A stretch of 64,000 nucleotides of DNA from Streptomyces bacillaris (GTDB lineage: Bacteria > Actinomycetota > Actinomycetes > Streptomycetales > Streptomycetaceae), in contig NZ_CP029378.1 of assembly GCF_003268675.1 (NCBI RefSeq), positions 1,178,001-1,242,000 of the forward strand, written 5' to 3'. The notes below the pieces were generated by a model, which saw only the letters and a list, made by a program, of their open reading frames with translations, was not told the origin of the DNA and searched no databases. Position 1 is the first letter of the stretch. Each line of letters opens with the position of its first letter. Position numbers and translations under genes: made by a program. Shown in pieces: positions 37,072-44,151 of the stretch.

Positions 37072-38453
37072 CCGCGCCCGGCGCGCGGAGCGGCCTCCCG
37101 TACGGCGGTCTCCAGATGGCGTACGGCGTACGAGCGCCAGGGCCGCCACCGCTCGGCCCCCGGTGTCCCGTACGGGTCCACGTCCGGGTCGCCCAGCGCC
37201 CGCATCCGGACCAGCGCGGCGGTCCGCCGGTCAACCCCGGGCAGGGTGGCCAGCACGCGTTCCGCCTCCGCCCGGTCGGCCCCGGCGTCCAGCCGCAGCT
37301 GCCCGTCGGCGAGCGCGGCGGCCAGGGTCCGCAGGGCGGGGTCGGGGGCGGCACCGGCCAGCACGCCCGGCTCGGGGAACACATGGGTGAGCGCGCCGCA
37401 CGGCACGTCCAGCACCTTCCCGTACCGCTCGACCAACTCCGCCGCCCGCTCCCGCCCCACCAGCGCCCGTACGGCCTCCTCCTCCGGGTCCGCGGCGCCC
37501 GGCGAGCGCAGCCCGGGGCGGGCGGCGACCAGCGGGGCGAGCCGGGGGTCGGCGGCCAGGGCCTCGTCGACGGCGTACGGATCGGCGTCCAGGTCGAACA
37601 GGCGCCGCAGCCGCTGTACGGCGGTGGTCAGGTCGCGGAGATCGGTGAGGTGGATCCGGGCCTCCAGCCACGGTCCGGGGGACGCCTCGTCGACGGCGAC
37701 GATCCCGGTCCCGTACGGCAGCCGCAGCGTACGCCGGTAGGTGCGGCGCCCCGGCTCCCCGGTCAGCTCCTCGACCCGGGCCACGGCCCCCTCCCCGAGC
37801 AGGTCGAAGACGGCCCCGGCGGCGTACGGGCCCCGATGGGCGAGTCGCAGCGGGATCCCGGCGCGCAGCCCCGTGGCCCGGCCGCCGCCGAGCCCGGTCC
37901 CGGCCTCCGCGCGCAGGGCGCTGGGGGTACGGGCGTAGATCCGGCGGATGGTGTCGTTGAACTGCCGCACACTGGCGAACCCGGCCGCGAAGGCGATCTC
38001 GGTGACGGGCAGCACGGTGGTCTGGAGGAGCACCCGGGCGGTGTGGGCGCGCTGGGCGCGGGCGAGCGCGACGGGTCCGGCGCCCAGCTCGGCATTGAGC
38101 TGGCGCTGGACCTGCCGGGCGCTGTAGCCGAGCCGCCCGGCCAGCCCGGGGACGCCTTCGCGGTCGACCACGCCGTCACCGATGAGCCGCATGGCGCGGC
38201 CGACGACATCGGCGCGGACGTTCCACTCGGCCGAGCCGGGCACGGCGTCGGGGCGGCAGCGGCGGCAGGCCCGGAACCCGCCCGCCTGGGCGGCCGCCGC
38301 CGTGGGGTAGAAGCGCACGTTGGCGCGTCGGGGGGTGACGGCGGGGCAGCTCGGCCGGCAGTAGATGCCGGTGGTCACGACGGCGAAGAAGAAGGCTCCG
38401 TCGAACCGTGCGTCACGGCTGCTCACCGCCTCGTACCTGCTCCGGTCGTCCAT
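36996..38453 (-). CDS. AdaA-AlkA fusion: methylphosphotriester-responsive regulator and 3-methyladenine glycosylase
   Basis: 485 aa DNA-repair regulator/enzyme. The N-terminal Ada zinc domain has the methyl-acceptor Cys in TGIYCRPSCPA with CRRCRPD completing the Zn site (about 30-75). AraC-type helix-turn-helix at about 85-175 (PVTEIAFAAGFASVRQFNDT). An AlkA N-domain and HhH-GPD glycosylase domain follow (TLPGVDRRTAALVRMRALGD with the catalytic Asp after). It should sense methylated phosphates and excise 3-methylpurines. The usual ending (RPWRSYAVRHL) is followed by an extra ~30-residue Ser/Ala/Gln-rich tail that runs 76 bp into the convergent DUF456 gene. Confidence 0.88.
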   Translation of the reverse strand: MDDRSRYEAVSSRDARFDGAFFFAVVTTGIYCRPSCPAVTPRRANVRFYPTAAAAQAGGFRACRRCRPDAVPGSAEWNVRADVVGRAMRLIGDGVVDREGVPGLAGRLGYSARQVQRQLNAELGAGPVALARAQRAHTARVLLQTTVLPVTEIAFAAGFASVRQFNDTIRRIYARTPSALRAEAGTGLGGGRATGLRAGIPLRLAHRGPYAAGAVFDLLGEGAVARVEELTGEPGRRTYRRTLRLPYGTGIVAVDEASPGPWLEARIHLTDLRDLTTAVQRLRRLFDLDADPYAVDEALAADPRLAPLVAARPGLRSPGAADPEEEAVRALVGRERAAELVERYGKVLDVPCGALTHVFPEPGVLAGAAPDPALRTLAAALADGQLRLDAGADRAEAERVLATLPGVDRRTAALVRMRALGDPDVDPYGTPGAERWRPWRSYAVRHLETAVREAAPRAGRGHPQSSAPSQAPATSRQANSSTSVA

Positions 38454-38529
38454 CACACCGTCCAGTGTGCGGCAGCCGCCGCTGCCGCACTGGCGGTTTT
38501 CGGACGTCGGGCCGTACGGGCTCCGAGGG

Positions 38530-39690
38530 CTACCGCACCCGGCCGCCGCGCTTGGCCTGCCCGGCCGCACGCCCCTCGGCGCCCTTGCGCTTCCAGTCCT
38601 TGAGGATCTCCGAGCGCACCCGGGCGTCCGTCTTGGCGACGATCCGCTGGTTCTCGCGCAGCAGCTTGCGGTAGCTCTCCAGCCGCCGGTCGGGGAGCGA
38701 ACCGTCCTCCAGCGCACCGAGCACGGCACACCCGGGCTCGCTGCGGTGGGCGCAGTCGTGGAACCGGCAGCGGGCCGCCAGTTCCTCGATCTCCGAGAAC
38801 AGCTCGCCGACCCCGGTCCCGGCGTCGTAGAGGCCGACCCCGCGCAGCCCGGGGGTGTCGATGAGGACGCCCCCCTGCGGCAGGACGAGCAGGTTGCGGG
38901 TCGTGGTGGTGTGCCGGCCCTTGCCGTCGACCTCCCGGGCGGCCCGCACCTCCATCACGTCCAGGCCGAGCAGGGTGTTGGCGAGGGTGGACTTGCCGGC
39001 CCCGGAGATGCCGAGCAGCACGCTCGTGCCGCCGGAGACGAGCGCGCCGAACACGTCGAGCCCTTCCCCGGTGGTGGAGCTGACGGGCAGCACCTGGACG
39101 CCGGGGGCGACGGCCTCGACGTCCTGGACGAGGTGGGAGAGGGTGACCGCGTCGGGCACCAGGTCGGCCTTGGTGAGCAGCACGACCGGCTCCGGCCGGT
39201 GCTCCCCCGGGCCGCGGCCGTCGCCCAGCAGGGCGGCCCCGTCCGAGCTGGACAGGGCGAGGGCGAGGAAGCGCTCGATCCGCCCGAGGTCCAGCTCGAC
39301 GGCGAGCGAGACGCAGATGGCGATGTGGTCGATGTTGGTGGCGAGGACCTGCCCCTCGGACCGCTCGGACGAGGTCGAGCGGACGAAGGCGGTCCGGCGC
39401 GGGAGCAGCGTACGGACGAACCGCGGGTCGCCGTCCGTGTCGAGCGCCACCCAGTCGCCGGTGCAGACGATCCGCATCGGGTCGCGCGGCACCACGAACG
39501 CGGTGTCGGCCCGGACCGGGCCGTCGGGGGTGATGACATCGCACCGGCCGCGGTCGACGCGCAGCACCCGCCCCGGTACGAGGCCCTGGTCGGCGTAGGG
39601 GGAGAAGGCGGCCGCCCAGCCGTCGTCCCATCCGTACGGGGCCAGCGGATGCGAGGAGGAAAACGGAACCGGAAGAATCGGGAAAGACAA
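38530..39690 (-). CDS. rsgA: ribosome small subunit-dependent GTPase A
   Basis: 386 aa circularly permuted GTPase that assists late 30S maturation. N-terminal OB fold (GRVLRVDRGRCDVIT), then the permuted G motifs: LLTKADL (G4), SSTTGEG (G5), GISGAGKST (G1), HTTTTRN (G2) and DTPGLRG (G3). A C-terminal zinc knuckle follows (CRFHDCAHRSEPGC). I chose the TTG at 39690: GAAGGG lies 6 bp upstream and no ATG/GTG is better placed. This ribosome site sits inside a small hairpin with the start codon. A probable leader peptide lies just upstream. Confidence 0.9.
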   Translation of the reverse strand: MSFPILPVPFSSSHPLAPYGWDDGWAAAFSPYADQGLVPGRVLRVDRGRCDVITPDGPVRADTAFVVPRDPMRIVCTGDWVALDTDGDPRFVRTLLPRRTAFVRSTSSERSEGQVLATNIDHIAICVSLAVELDLGRIERFLALALSSSDGAALLGDGRGPGEHRPEPVVLLTKADLVPDAVTLSHLVQDVEAVAPGVQVLPVSSTTGEGLDVFGALVSGGTSVLLGISGAGKSTLANTLLGLDVMEVRAAREVDGKGRHTTTTRNLLVLPQGGVLIDTPGLRGVGLYDAGTGVGELFSEIEELAARCRFHDCAHRSEPGCAVLGALEDGSLPDRRLESYRKLLRENQRIVAKTDARVRSEILKDWKRKGAEGRAAGQAKRGGRVR

Positions 39691-39701
39691 GGGAAACCCT
39701 T
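39689..39701 (-). promoter_or_regulatory. hairpin covering rsgA ribosome binding site and TTG start
   Basis: On the minus strand AAGGG-TTT-CCCTT pairs the Shine-Dalgarno bases with the bases at the TTG start. A 5-bp stem is weak, but its placement could limit initiation unless upstream translation or a factor opens it. Confidence 0.4.
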
Positions 39702-39769
39702 CACAGGGTGGCCCCGGCACCGCGCTCTCGGCGCGGGAGAAGGAGACGTACGTGGTGTACGTGAGTGGG

Positions 39770-39841
39770 TCAGCCGGTAGCCACGGGGGTGGGAACGACG
39801 CTCTTCGGGTTGTGGGCAGTGCCCACCGCAACGACAGTCAT
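39770..39841 (-). CDS. probable leader peptide upstream of rsgA
   Basis: 23 codons plus stop, beginning MTVVAVGTAHNP and ending PTPVATG. It has one of the best ribosome sites in the window (AGGAGG, with GAGGAC following) at normal distance before an ATG. It ends 79 bp before the rsgA start on the same strand. It contains no Cys or Trp run, so it is not a standard amino-acid attenuator. It could couple translation or act as a small protein; I do not recognise it. The frame is also open upstream, but only the last 24 codons sit behind a ribosome site. Confidence 0.55.
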   Translation of the reverse strand: MTVVAVGTAHNPKSVVPTPVATG

Positions 39842-40022
39842 CAATGTCCTCACCTCCTGGTTCCTCGAACGGTTCGCCGGTTGTCCGACGCGGCACACCT
39901 TAGCCCGGCCGCTCCCGGCGGCGTCAACGGATTTTCCGGCCCCCGCCCGGATCCCGCCCATCTCCCTCGATCGGGTGATACGCGTGCATAACGACCGGTC
40001 CGGGGCCATTAGGGTGCCGGTC

Positions 40023-40523
40023 ATGACCACACCTCAGACCTCCACCGGCACCTTCTCCCCTGCCCAGTTGGGCACCCAGATCCTGATCGGCTGGAGCAGC
40101 CGCCAGCCCGACGCCGACCAGGACACCGCCTATCTGCTCTCCTACTCCCTCGGGGACGGGCAGGACGGCCCGGAGGCCGGCCGGGAGGCGCTGAGGATCG
40201 CGCTGGAGCGGGCGGGCCTCCAGGTCGGCGGCCCGATCCAGGACGCGGCCGAGGCCCCCGGCATCCAGGCGAAGCTCCTCGTCCAGGCGGGCCAGGCCGT
40301 CCTGACGATGCCTCACCTGAAGGCGCAGTACCCCGCTCCCCCGGAGTGGCTGGCGGCCGCGCTGGCGCAGGGCCAGGTGTACGGGATGTTCGCCACCGCC
40401 CCGTGGCCGGAGGCCGTTCCGGGGCAGCCGGTCAGCGAGGACCAGCTGCGGGCCTTCGCAGCGAACGAGGAGGTCGTCCGTACCGCCGCCCACTGCCTGC
40501 TCCCGGTCCGCTCCCTCGGCTGA
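40023..40523 (+). CDS. DUF5949 family protein
   Basis: 166 aa, cytosolic. The pattern FSPAQLGTQILIGWSS, DTAYLLSYSLGDGQDGPEAG, EWLAAALAQGQVYGMFATAP and a C-terminal AAHCLLPVRSLG matches what I recall of the streptomycete family DUF5949. Function unknown. ATG 40023. It converges on the rodlin cluster and ends at a very strong inverted repeat. Confidence 0.75.
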   Translation: MTTPQTSTGTFSPAQLGTQILIGWSSRQPDADQDTAYLLSYSLGDGQDGPEAGREALRIALERAGLQVGGPIQDAAEAPGIQAKLLVQAGQAVLTMPHLKAQYPAPPEWLAAALAQGQVYGMFATAPWPEAVPGQPVSEDQLRAFAANEEVVRTAAHCLLPVRSLG

Positions 40524-40540
40524 TCCGCGCCTTCCCGGCC

Positions 40541-40596
40541 GGCGCATACGGCGATGCCCACCACCCCGTGGGGTGGTGGGCATCGCCGTATGCGCC
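40541..40596. terminator. perfect 27-bp inverted repeat, probable bidirectional terminator
   Basis: Left arm 40541-40567, right arm 40570-40596, only two bases between arms, no mismatch. It lies between the convergent DUF5949 and first rodlin genes. A second, separate terminator for the rodlin follows, so this one most likely ends the DUF5949 transcript and blocks antisense entry into the rodlin locus. Confidence 0.75.
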
Positions 40597-40619
40597 CCGC
40601 ACTGCCGCAACAACACGGG

Positions 40620-40653
40620 CGGGCGGCCCGGGGAGAGAACCCCGGGCCGCCCG
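40620..40653 (-). terminator. terminator of first rodlin gene
   Basis: Perfect 14-bp inverted repeat (40620-40633 with 40640-40653), 6-nt loop, 29 bp after the rodlin stop on the minus strand. Confidence 0.75.
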
Positions 40654-40681
40654 CGCTCGTTGCGTGTCAGGCCGTGGTGCG

Positions 40682-41089
40682 TCAGTTGTTGCCGACGCCG
40701 TTGCCCGAGAGGACCGGGATGTCGTCCAGGATGTGCGACAGCGGCTCGTCGCCCTTGGCCTGGGTCGAGTTGTCGGTGCACTGCTGGTTCTGCGGGTTGG
40801 ACAGGACGTTGATGTCCTGGACCGTGACCGGCACGAGGCCGACGAGCGAACCGACGTTGACCTTGGCAGGCAGGCCGACGCAGAGCTTGTTCAGGGTGCC
40901 CTGGACGAGCTGGTTCTGCGGGCTCCAGTCGCCCTTGGTCACGGCGTTGCCGATCTCCGACTCGGCACCGTTGCCGTTGACGGTGGTGGTGCCACCGTCG
41001 TTGCCGATCGCCATGGCCGTGGGAGCCGCGACTGCGGACAGGCCGAGCAGGGACACGGCCACTGCGGCGCCGGCCATCATCTTCTTCAT
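40682..41089 (-). CDS. rdl: rodlin (RdlA/RdlB-type) rodlet-layer protein, paralogue 1
   Basis: 135 aa secreted protein of the rodlin family, which with chaplins forms the rodlet layer of aerial hyphae and spores. Signal peptide of about 28 residues ([16 protein letters not shown] ... AMA), then the rodlin core: [65 protein letters not shown]. Two Cys are conserved among the paralogues. ATG 41089 has AAAGGTGAAG upstream. It is the most divergent of the three rodlins here. An ECF-like promoter lies at 41131-41159. Confidence 0.92.
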   Translation of the reverse strand: MKKMMAGAAVAVSLLGLSAVAAPTAMAIGNDGGTTTVNGNGAESEIGNAVTKGDWSPQNQLVQGTLNKLCVGLPAKVNVGSLVGLVPVTVQDINVLSNPQNQQCTDNSTQAKGDEPLSHILDDIPVLSGNGVGNN

Positions 41090-41130
41090 CAACTTCACCT
41101 TTCGGAGCGTCCCGTTGTGGAACGTACTGA

Positions 41131-41159
41131 TCAACTGCCCGGGGGCCCGATCGGTTGCG
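41131..41159 (-). promoter_or_regulatory. ECF-type promoter of rodlin 1
   Basis: Minus strand: CGCAAC (41154-41159) - 17 bp - AGTTGA (41131-41136). It resembles the BldN-type promoter described for rodlin and chaplin genes (CGTAAC ... CGTTGA). The same -10 with flanking CTGATCAACT (plus-strand view) occurs before rodlin 3. Confidence 0.6.
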
Positions 41160-41224
41160 CAGTACCACTCAAATGGGTTCGTTCCGGCGCAAGGTCGACG
41201 CCACTGCCCAGTTCCCCCACGGGT

Positions 41225-41461
41225 TCAGCCGCCGAGCGCCTCCTCCGGCGCGCGTGCCGCCGGTACGAAGGTGCCGCGGGGCGCGGGCTCCTGGTGCGGG
41301 CGTTCGGGCGACGGGGGTTCGGACAGGGACGGTCCGGCCGGCGGGTGTTCGTGCCCGGCCGCCCGCCACTCGGCGACGAGCCGGTCGTAGATCGGGGTGC
41401 TGCCGGCCGGTGCGGGCCATGGCTCTCTGCTCTGCGAGGTCTGACTGTCGTACGGATCCAT
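41225..41461 (-). CDS. small hypothetical protein inside rodlin locus
   Basis: 78 aa, Pro/Glu/Arg-rich, no signal peptide. Starts MDPYDSQTSQSREPWPAPAG and contains GSTPIYDRLVAEWRAAG. The PIYD-x-L-x-x-EWR pattern is familiar from small Streptomyces proteins of unknown function, so I think it is real. No promoter or ribosome site is compelling, which lowers confidence. It is the only non-secreted product in this cluster. Confidence 0.5.
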   Translation of the reverse strand: MDPYDSQTSQSREPWPAPAGSTPIYDRLVAEWRAAGHEHPPAGPSLSEPPSPERPHQEPAPRGTFVPAARAPEEALGG

Positions 41462-41557
41462 GCGGAGGCCCTACCCGGCCGGGCGCCGTCCGTCAGCCGG
41501 GGCTACGGCATCCGGCCCAACCGGATACCCCGGCCGGAGGCACCGGGACACGGCGAA

Positions 41558-41581
41558 GGGCCGGTCCGCACGGACCGGCCC
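41558..41581 (-). terminator. terminator of rodlin 2
   Basis: Perfect 11-bp inverted repeat (41558-41568 with 41571-41581), 2-nt loop, 18 bp after the rodlin 2 stop. Confidence 0.7.
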
Positions 41582-41598
41582 CCACGTACCGCCCGGAC

Positions 41599-42009
41599 TC
41601 AGTTGTTGCCGGCGCCGTTGCCCGAGAGGATCGGGATGTCGCTGAGCAGGTGCGACAGCGCCTCGTCGCCCTTCGTCTGGGTCGAGTTCTCGGTGCACTG
41701 CTGGTTCTGCGGCGAGGACAGGACGTTGATGTCCTGGACCGAGATCGGCACGACGCCGACGAGGGAGCCGAGGTTCCCCTTGAGCGGCAGCGCGATGCAG
41801 GGCTTGTTCAGCGAGCCCTGGATCAGCGCGAACTGCGGGGACCAGTCGCCGTAGGTGGCGGAGTTGCCGTACGACTGCGAGGCGCCGTTGCCGTTGACCG
41901 TCGTGGTACCGCCGTCGTTGGCGATCGCCATCGCGGCGGGGGCGGTGGCGGCGGAGACGCCGACGACCGAGGCGGCGACCGCCGCGGAGGCCATGATCTT
42001 CTTCAGCAT
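41599..42009 (-). CDS. rdl: rodlin paralogue 2
   Basis: 136 aa. Signal peptide (MLKKIMASAAVAASVVGVSA ... AMA), then [73 protein letters not shown]. Very close to rodlin 3 in protein and DNA, so the two probably arose by recent local duplication. ATG 42009 with GGAAGGTC upstream. It has no promoter of the class seen before rodlins 1 and 3. It starts 79 bp after the small secreted gene at 42089-42379 with no terminator between, so the two are probably co-transcribed. Confidence 0.92.
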   Translation of the reverse strand: MLKKIMASAAVAASVVGVSAATAPAAMAIANDGGTTTVNGNGASQSYGNSATYGDWSPQFALIQGSLNKPCIALPLKGNLGSLVGVVPISVQDINVLSSPQNQQCTENSTQTKGDEALSHLLSDIPILSGNGAGNN

Positions 42010-42088
42010 GGGGAGACCTTCCGGGAAGTGATATGGATACGGATGCGGAGCGGTGAAGGGACCAGCGGAACGGCTCGTGCCGCGGCGG

Positions 42089-42379
42089 TCAGCGCCCGAG
42101 GGGAATCCCACCGAGCAGCGGGGCGGCGCCCTCGGCCGCACCGGTCGCCTGGCCCGCCAGCTTGCCGACCGTGCCGTCCTTGGAGACCGTCTCGGTGGTC
42201 TCGGCGACCGTGTCCACCAGCGGGTCGACGACCTGCGGGGCACTGGCCATCACCTGGTTGAGGCCGCTGTCGAGGCTGAAGTTGGGGGCCGTGGGGGTCG
42301 TGGCCGCGAAGGCGGGAGCGGCCGTTCCGAGGGCAGCCACGGAACCGACGACAAGGGCGGCGGTCTTCGCGTACTTCAC
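42089..42379 (-). CDS. small secreted protein of the rodlin/chaplin locus, unknown function
   Basis: 96 aa. GTG start 42379 with GAAGGG upstream, in the same AAAAGTGAAGTA start context as the short chaplin. Signal peptide MKYAKTAALVVGSVAALGTA ... AFA. The mature part is about 70 residues, mildly acidic, with a predicted amphipathic helix (VMASAPQVVDPLVDTVAETT) and a Gly/Ala-rich end. It lacks the chaplin SPGVxSGN...NPAFGN core and the rodlin core. It shares its promoter type with the chaplins and precedes rodlin 2. Presumably a cell-surface protein expressed with the hydrophobic coat. Confidence 0.8.
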   Translation of the reverse strand: MKYAKTAALVVGSVAALGTAAPAFAATTPTAPNFSLDSGLNQVMASAPQVVDPLVDTVAETTETVSKDGTVGKLAGQATGAAEGAAPLLGGIPLGR

Positions 42380-42475
42380 TTTTCTGGTTCCCTTCTACGC
42401 GGCGTCGGCCTCGGTCACGTTTCCGTGCCGCACACAGGCTTTCTTCGCCTGTGACTTCTGCCGCTTTCCCCCGGG

Positions 42476-42503
42476 ATAACGATCAGGTCGCGGACGGGAA
42501 ACT
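42476..42503 (-). promoter_or_regulatory. shared-class promoter of the small secreted gene / rodlin 2
   Basis: Minus strand: AGTTTC (42498-42503) - 14 bp - ATCGTTAT (42476-42483), 97 bp before the GTG. Same spacing and bases as the elements before both chaplins. Confidence 0.55.
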
Positions 42504-42556
42504 GCGCCCGCGGGAATTTCTCCGACGAGGCCGAAAGGGCCGGTGGACAAAACAGA

Positions 42557-42586
42557 GGCCCCGGGCGGCAGTTGCCGCCCGGGGCC
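42557..42586 (-). terminator. terminator of short chaplin gene
   Basis: Perfect 14-bp inverted repeat (42557-42570 with 42573-42586), 2-nt loop, downstream of the chaplin stop at 42623. Confidence 0.7.
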
Positions 42587-42622
42587 GACCGATTCCGGGC
42601 GCGGGCCCGGCCGGTCACCTGC

Positions 42623-42856
42623 TTACTGGTTGATGCAGGTGTTGCCGAAGGCCGGGTTCAGCAGGCCGATCACGTTGACGGTGTTGCCGCAGATGTTGAC
42701 CGGGATGTGCACCGGGACCTGCACGACGTTGCCGGACAGCACGCCCGGGGAGCCCGCGGCGATGGCCTCGGCGCCCGAGTCGGCCATGGCCGGCGCGGCG
42801 ACGCCCATCGCCATGAGCGTTCCGGCGGCGACGGCGGCAACCTTGGTGTACTTCAC
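42623..42856 (-). CDS. short chaplin (ChpH-like)
   Basis: 77 aa. Short chaplins assemble into amyloid fibres that lower surface tension and coat aerial hyphae. Signal peptide to about residue 25 (APAMA), then one chaplin domain: [40 protein letters not shown], ending CINQ. Two Cys (56 and 74) form the expected disulfide, placing it with ChpH-type rather than Cys-less ChpE. GTG start 42856, GAAAG site upstream. The promoter element is at 42954-42981. Confidence 0.93.
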   Translation of the reverse strand: MKYTKVAAVAAGTLMAMGVAAPAMADSGAEAIAAGSPGVLSGNVVQVPVHIPVNICGNTVNVIGLLNPAFGNTCINQ

Positions 42857-42953
42857 TTTTCTTTCCCTTTCCTCGGCGGAGTCCGGTGCGGTCACGACGG
42901 TCGTGTCCGCCCGAGCCAGGTCCTGATCTCTCGGGACTCCGGCGCTGTCCTAC

Positions 42954-42981
42954 GTAACGATGAACGCCCGGGTTCGAAACT
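42954..42981 (-). promoter_or_regulatory. shared-class promoter of short chaplin
   Basis: Minus strand: AGTTTC (42976-42981) - 14 bp - ATCGTTAC (42954-42961), 98 bp before the GTG start. Same arrangement as at 42476-42503 and 43973-44000. Confidence 0.55.
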
Positions 42982-43089
42982 GTCCGACGAGCGGATTCCC
43001 GGATATCCGCCCGAATGCCGCAATGCCCGGCGGGATGTACGGCGGTGGACGCGGACGGCGGACCGGTGACCGCGTCCAGGGGCAGACGA

Positions 43090-43132
43090 GGGCCCGGACC
43101 GTGCGGTGGAGGAACGCCGACGGTCCGGGCCC
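43090..43132 (-). terminator. terminator of rodlin 3
   Basis: Perfect 13-bp inverted repeat (43090-43102 with 43120-43132), 17-nt loop, just after the rodlin 3 stop. Confidence 0.7.
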
Positions 43133-43150
43133 GAGCAGGGCGGCTGAGGA

Positions 43151-43552
43151 TCAGCCGTTGCCGGCACCGTTGCCGGAGAGGATCGGGATGTCGTTGAGGA
43201 TGTGCGACAGCGCCTCGTCGCCCTTGGCCTGGGTGGAGTTCTCGGTGCACTGCTGGTTCTGCGGCGAGGACAGGACGTTGATGTCCTGGACCGTGATCGG
43301 CACCAGGCCGACGAGCGAACCGAGGTTGGCCTTGGCGGGCAGCGCGATGCAGGGCTTGTTCAGCGAACCCTGGATCAGCGCGAACTGCGGGCTCCAGTCG
43401 CCGTGGGTCTCGGAGTTCCCGTACGACTGCGAAGCGCCGTTGCCGTTGACCGTCGTGGTGCCGCCGTCGTTGGCGATCGCCATGGCCTGCGTCGAGCCGA
43501 GCCCGAGGATGGAGGCGGCGACAGCGCCCGTAGCCAGAACCTTCTTGATCAC
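43151..43552 (-). CDS. rdl: rodlin paralogue 3
   Basis: 133 aa. GTG 43552 with AGAAGGG upstream. Signal peptide MIKKVLATGAVAASILGLGS ... AMA, then [70 protein letters not shown]. Nearly identical to rodlin 2 across the mature region. S. coelicolor has two rodlins (RdlA, RdlB), so three is unusual. It has its own ECF-like promoter (43598-43625) and terminator, so it forms a single-gene unit. Confidence 0.92.
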   Translation of the reverse strand: MIKKVLATGAVAASILGLGSTQAMAIANDGGTTTVNGNGASQSYGNSETHGDWSPQFALIQGSLNKPCIALPAKANLGSLVGLVPITVQDINVLSSPQNQQCTENSTQAKGDEALSHILNDIPILSGNGAGNG

Positions 43553-43597
43553 GATTAACCCTTCTCGTACCGGTCGCCCCGTGGCGGGGCCCCCTGA

Positions 43598-43625
43598 TCA
43601 ACTCGGCGGCGGGTGTTTGGTTCCG
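43598..43625 (-). promoter_or_regulatory. ECF-type promoter of rodlin 3
   Basis: Minus strand: CGGAAC (43620-43625) - 16 bp - AGTTGA (43598-43603). Same class as the rodlin 1 promoter, with the identical 10-bp CTGATCAACT (plus-strand view) around the -10. Confidence 0.6.
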
Positions 43626-43972
43626 TGCATTCACCCGAATGCCGGGTACGGGGGCGCGGAGCGCGGAAGAAGCAGGTCCGGCCCGCGCCCGCGTGCGCCT
43701 ATAGCACCCCCGCACCACCCCCTCTGTTCGCACGACCACCTGTTCGTGAAGGAATCGCGGACACGTCATCGGGGGCGCTCGCCCGAACGGGTTGAAGGAA
43801 TCCGGACCCGCGCCCTCCGCGCGCCCTCCGCGACGGTGTTCCGGAAGGGGTCAACACCGCTCATGCAAGGGAAAGTTGGAGATGAATCGTTTTCCTCCAG
43901 CAGCGGGGAGGGAAAGGGGGTGCACACCAGGTCCACCCGTTCGGGTGATTACAGAATTTGCACGCCCCTCCG

Positions 43973-44000
43973 AGTTTCCCGCACGCCCTTCGATCGTTAT
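43973..44000 (+). promoter_or_regulatory. shared-class promoter of long chaplin
   Basis: AGTTTC (43973-43978) - 14 bp - ATCGTTAT (43993-44000), 152 bp before the ATG. Third copy of the element in this locus, here on the plus strand. Confidence 0.55.
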
Positions 44001-44151
44001 GGCAATCGTCCAGCGCGCATGTGTTAACGGCTTTCACCATGGCTTCCCGCGGTGATTCCGGGGGGCCGCCACATCAGCGGCACCGCCCGACGGCTCCGCG
44101 CGCGAAGCACCCACGCGATGTCCTCGCGAATGTCCTAAGGAAGGGCAAGTA

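Larger units (their letters stand above)
43553..44151. other. divergent region between rodlin 3 and long chaplin
   Basis: About 600 bp with no supported gene. The left part holds the rodlin 3 promoter. The AT-richer right part (about 43860-44010) holds the long-chaplin promoter element (43973-44000), which would give an untranslated leader of roughly 140 bases. Long upstream regions suggest several regulators act here, as known for developmental genes; individual binding sites cannot be assigned. Confidence 0.45.

Noticed and set aside
39842..40030. Upstream extension of the rsgA leader frame
   Set aside because: It runs antisense into the start region of the DUF5949 gene and lacks a ribosome site; only the last 24 codons have one.
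40541..40596. 27-bp inverted repeat as insertion-sequence ends
   Set aside because: The arms are two bases apart with no transposase or target duplication; a terminator or insulator fits better.
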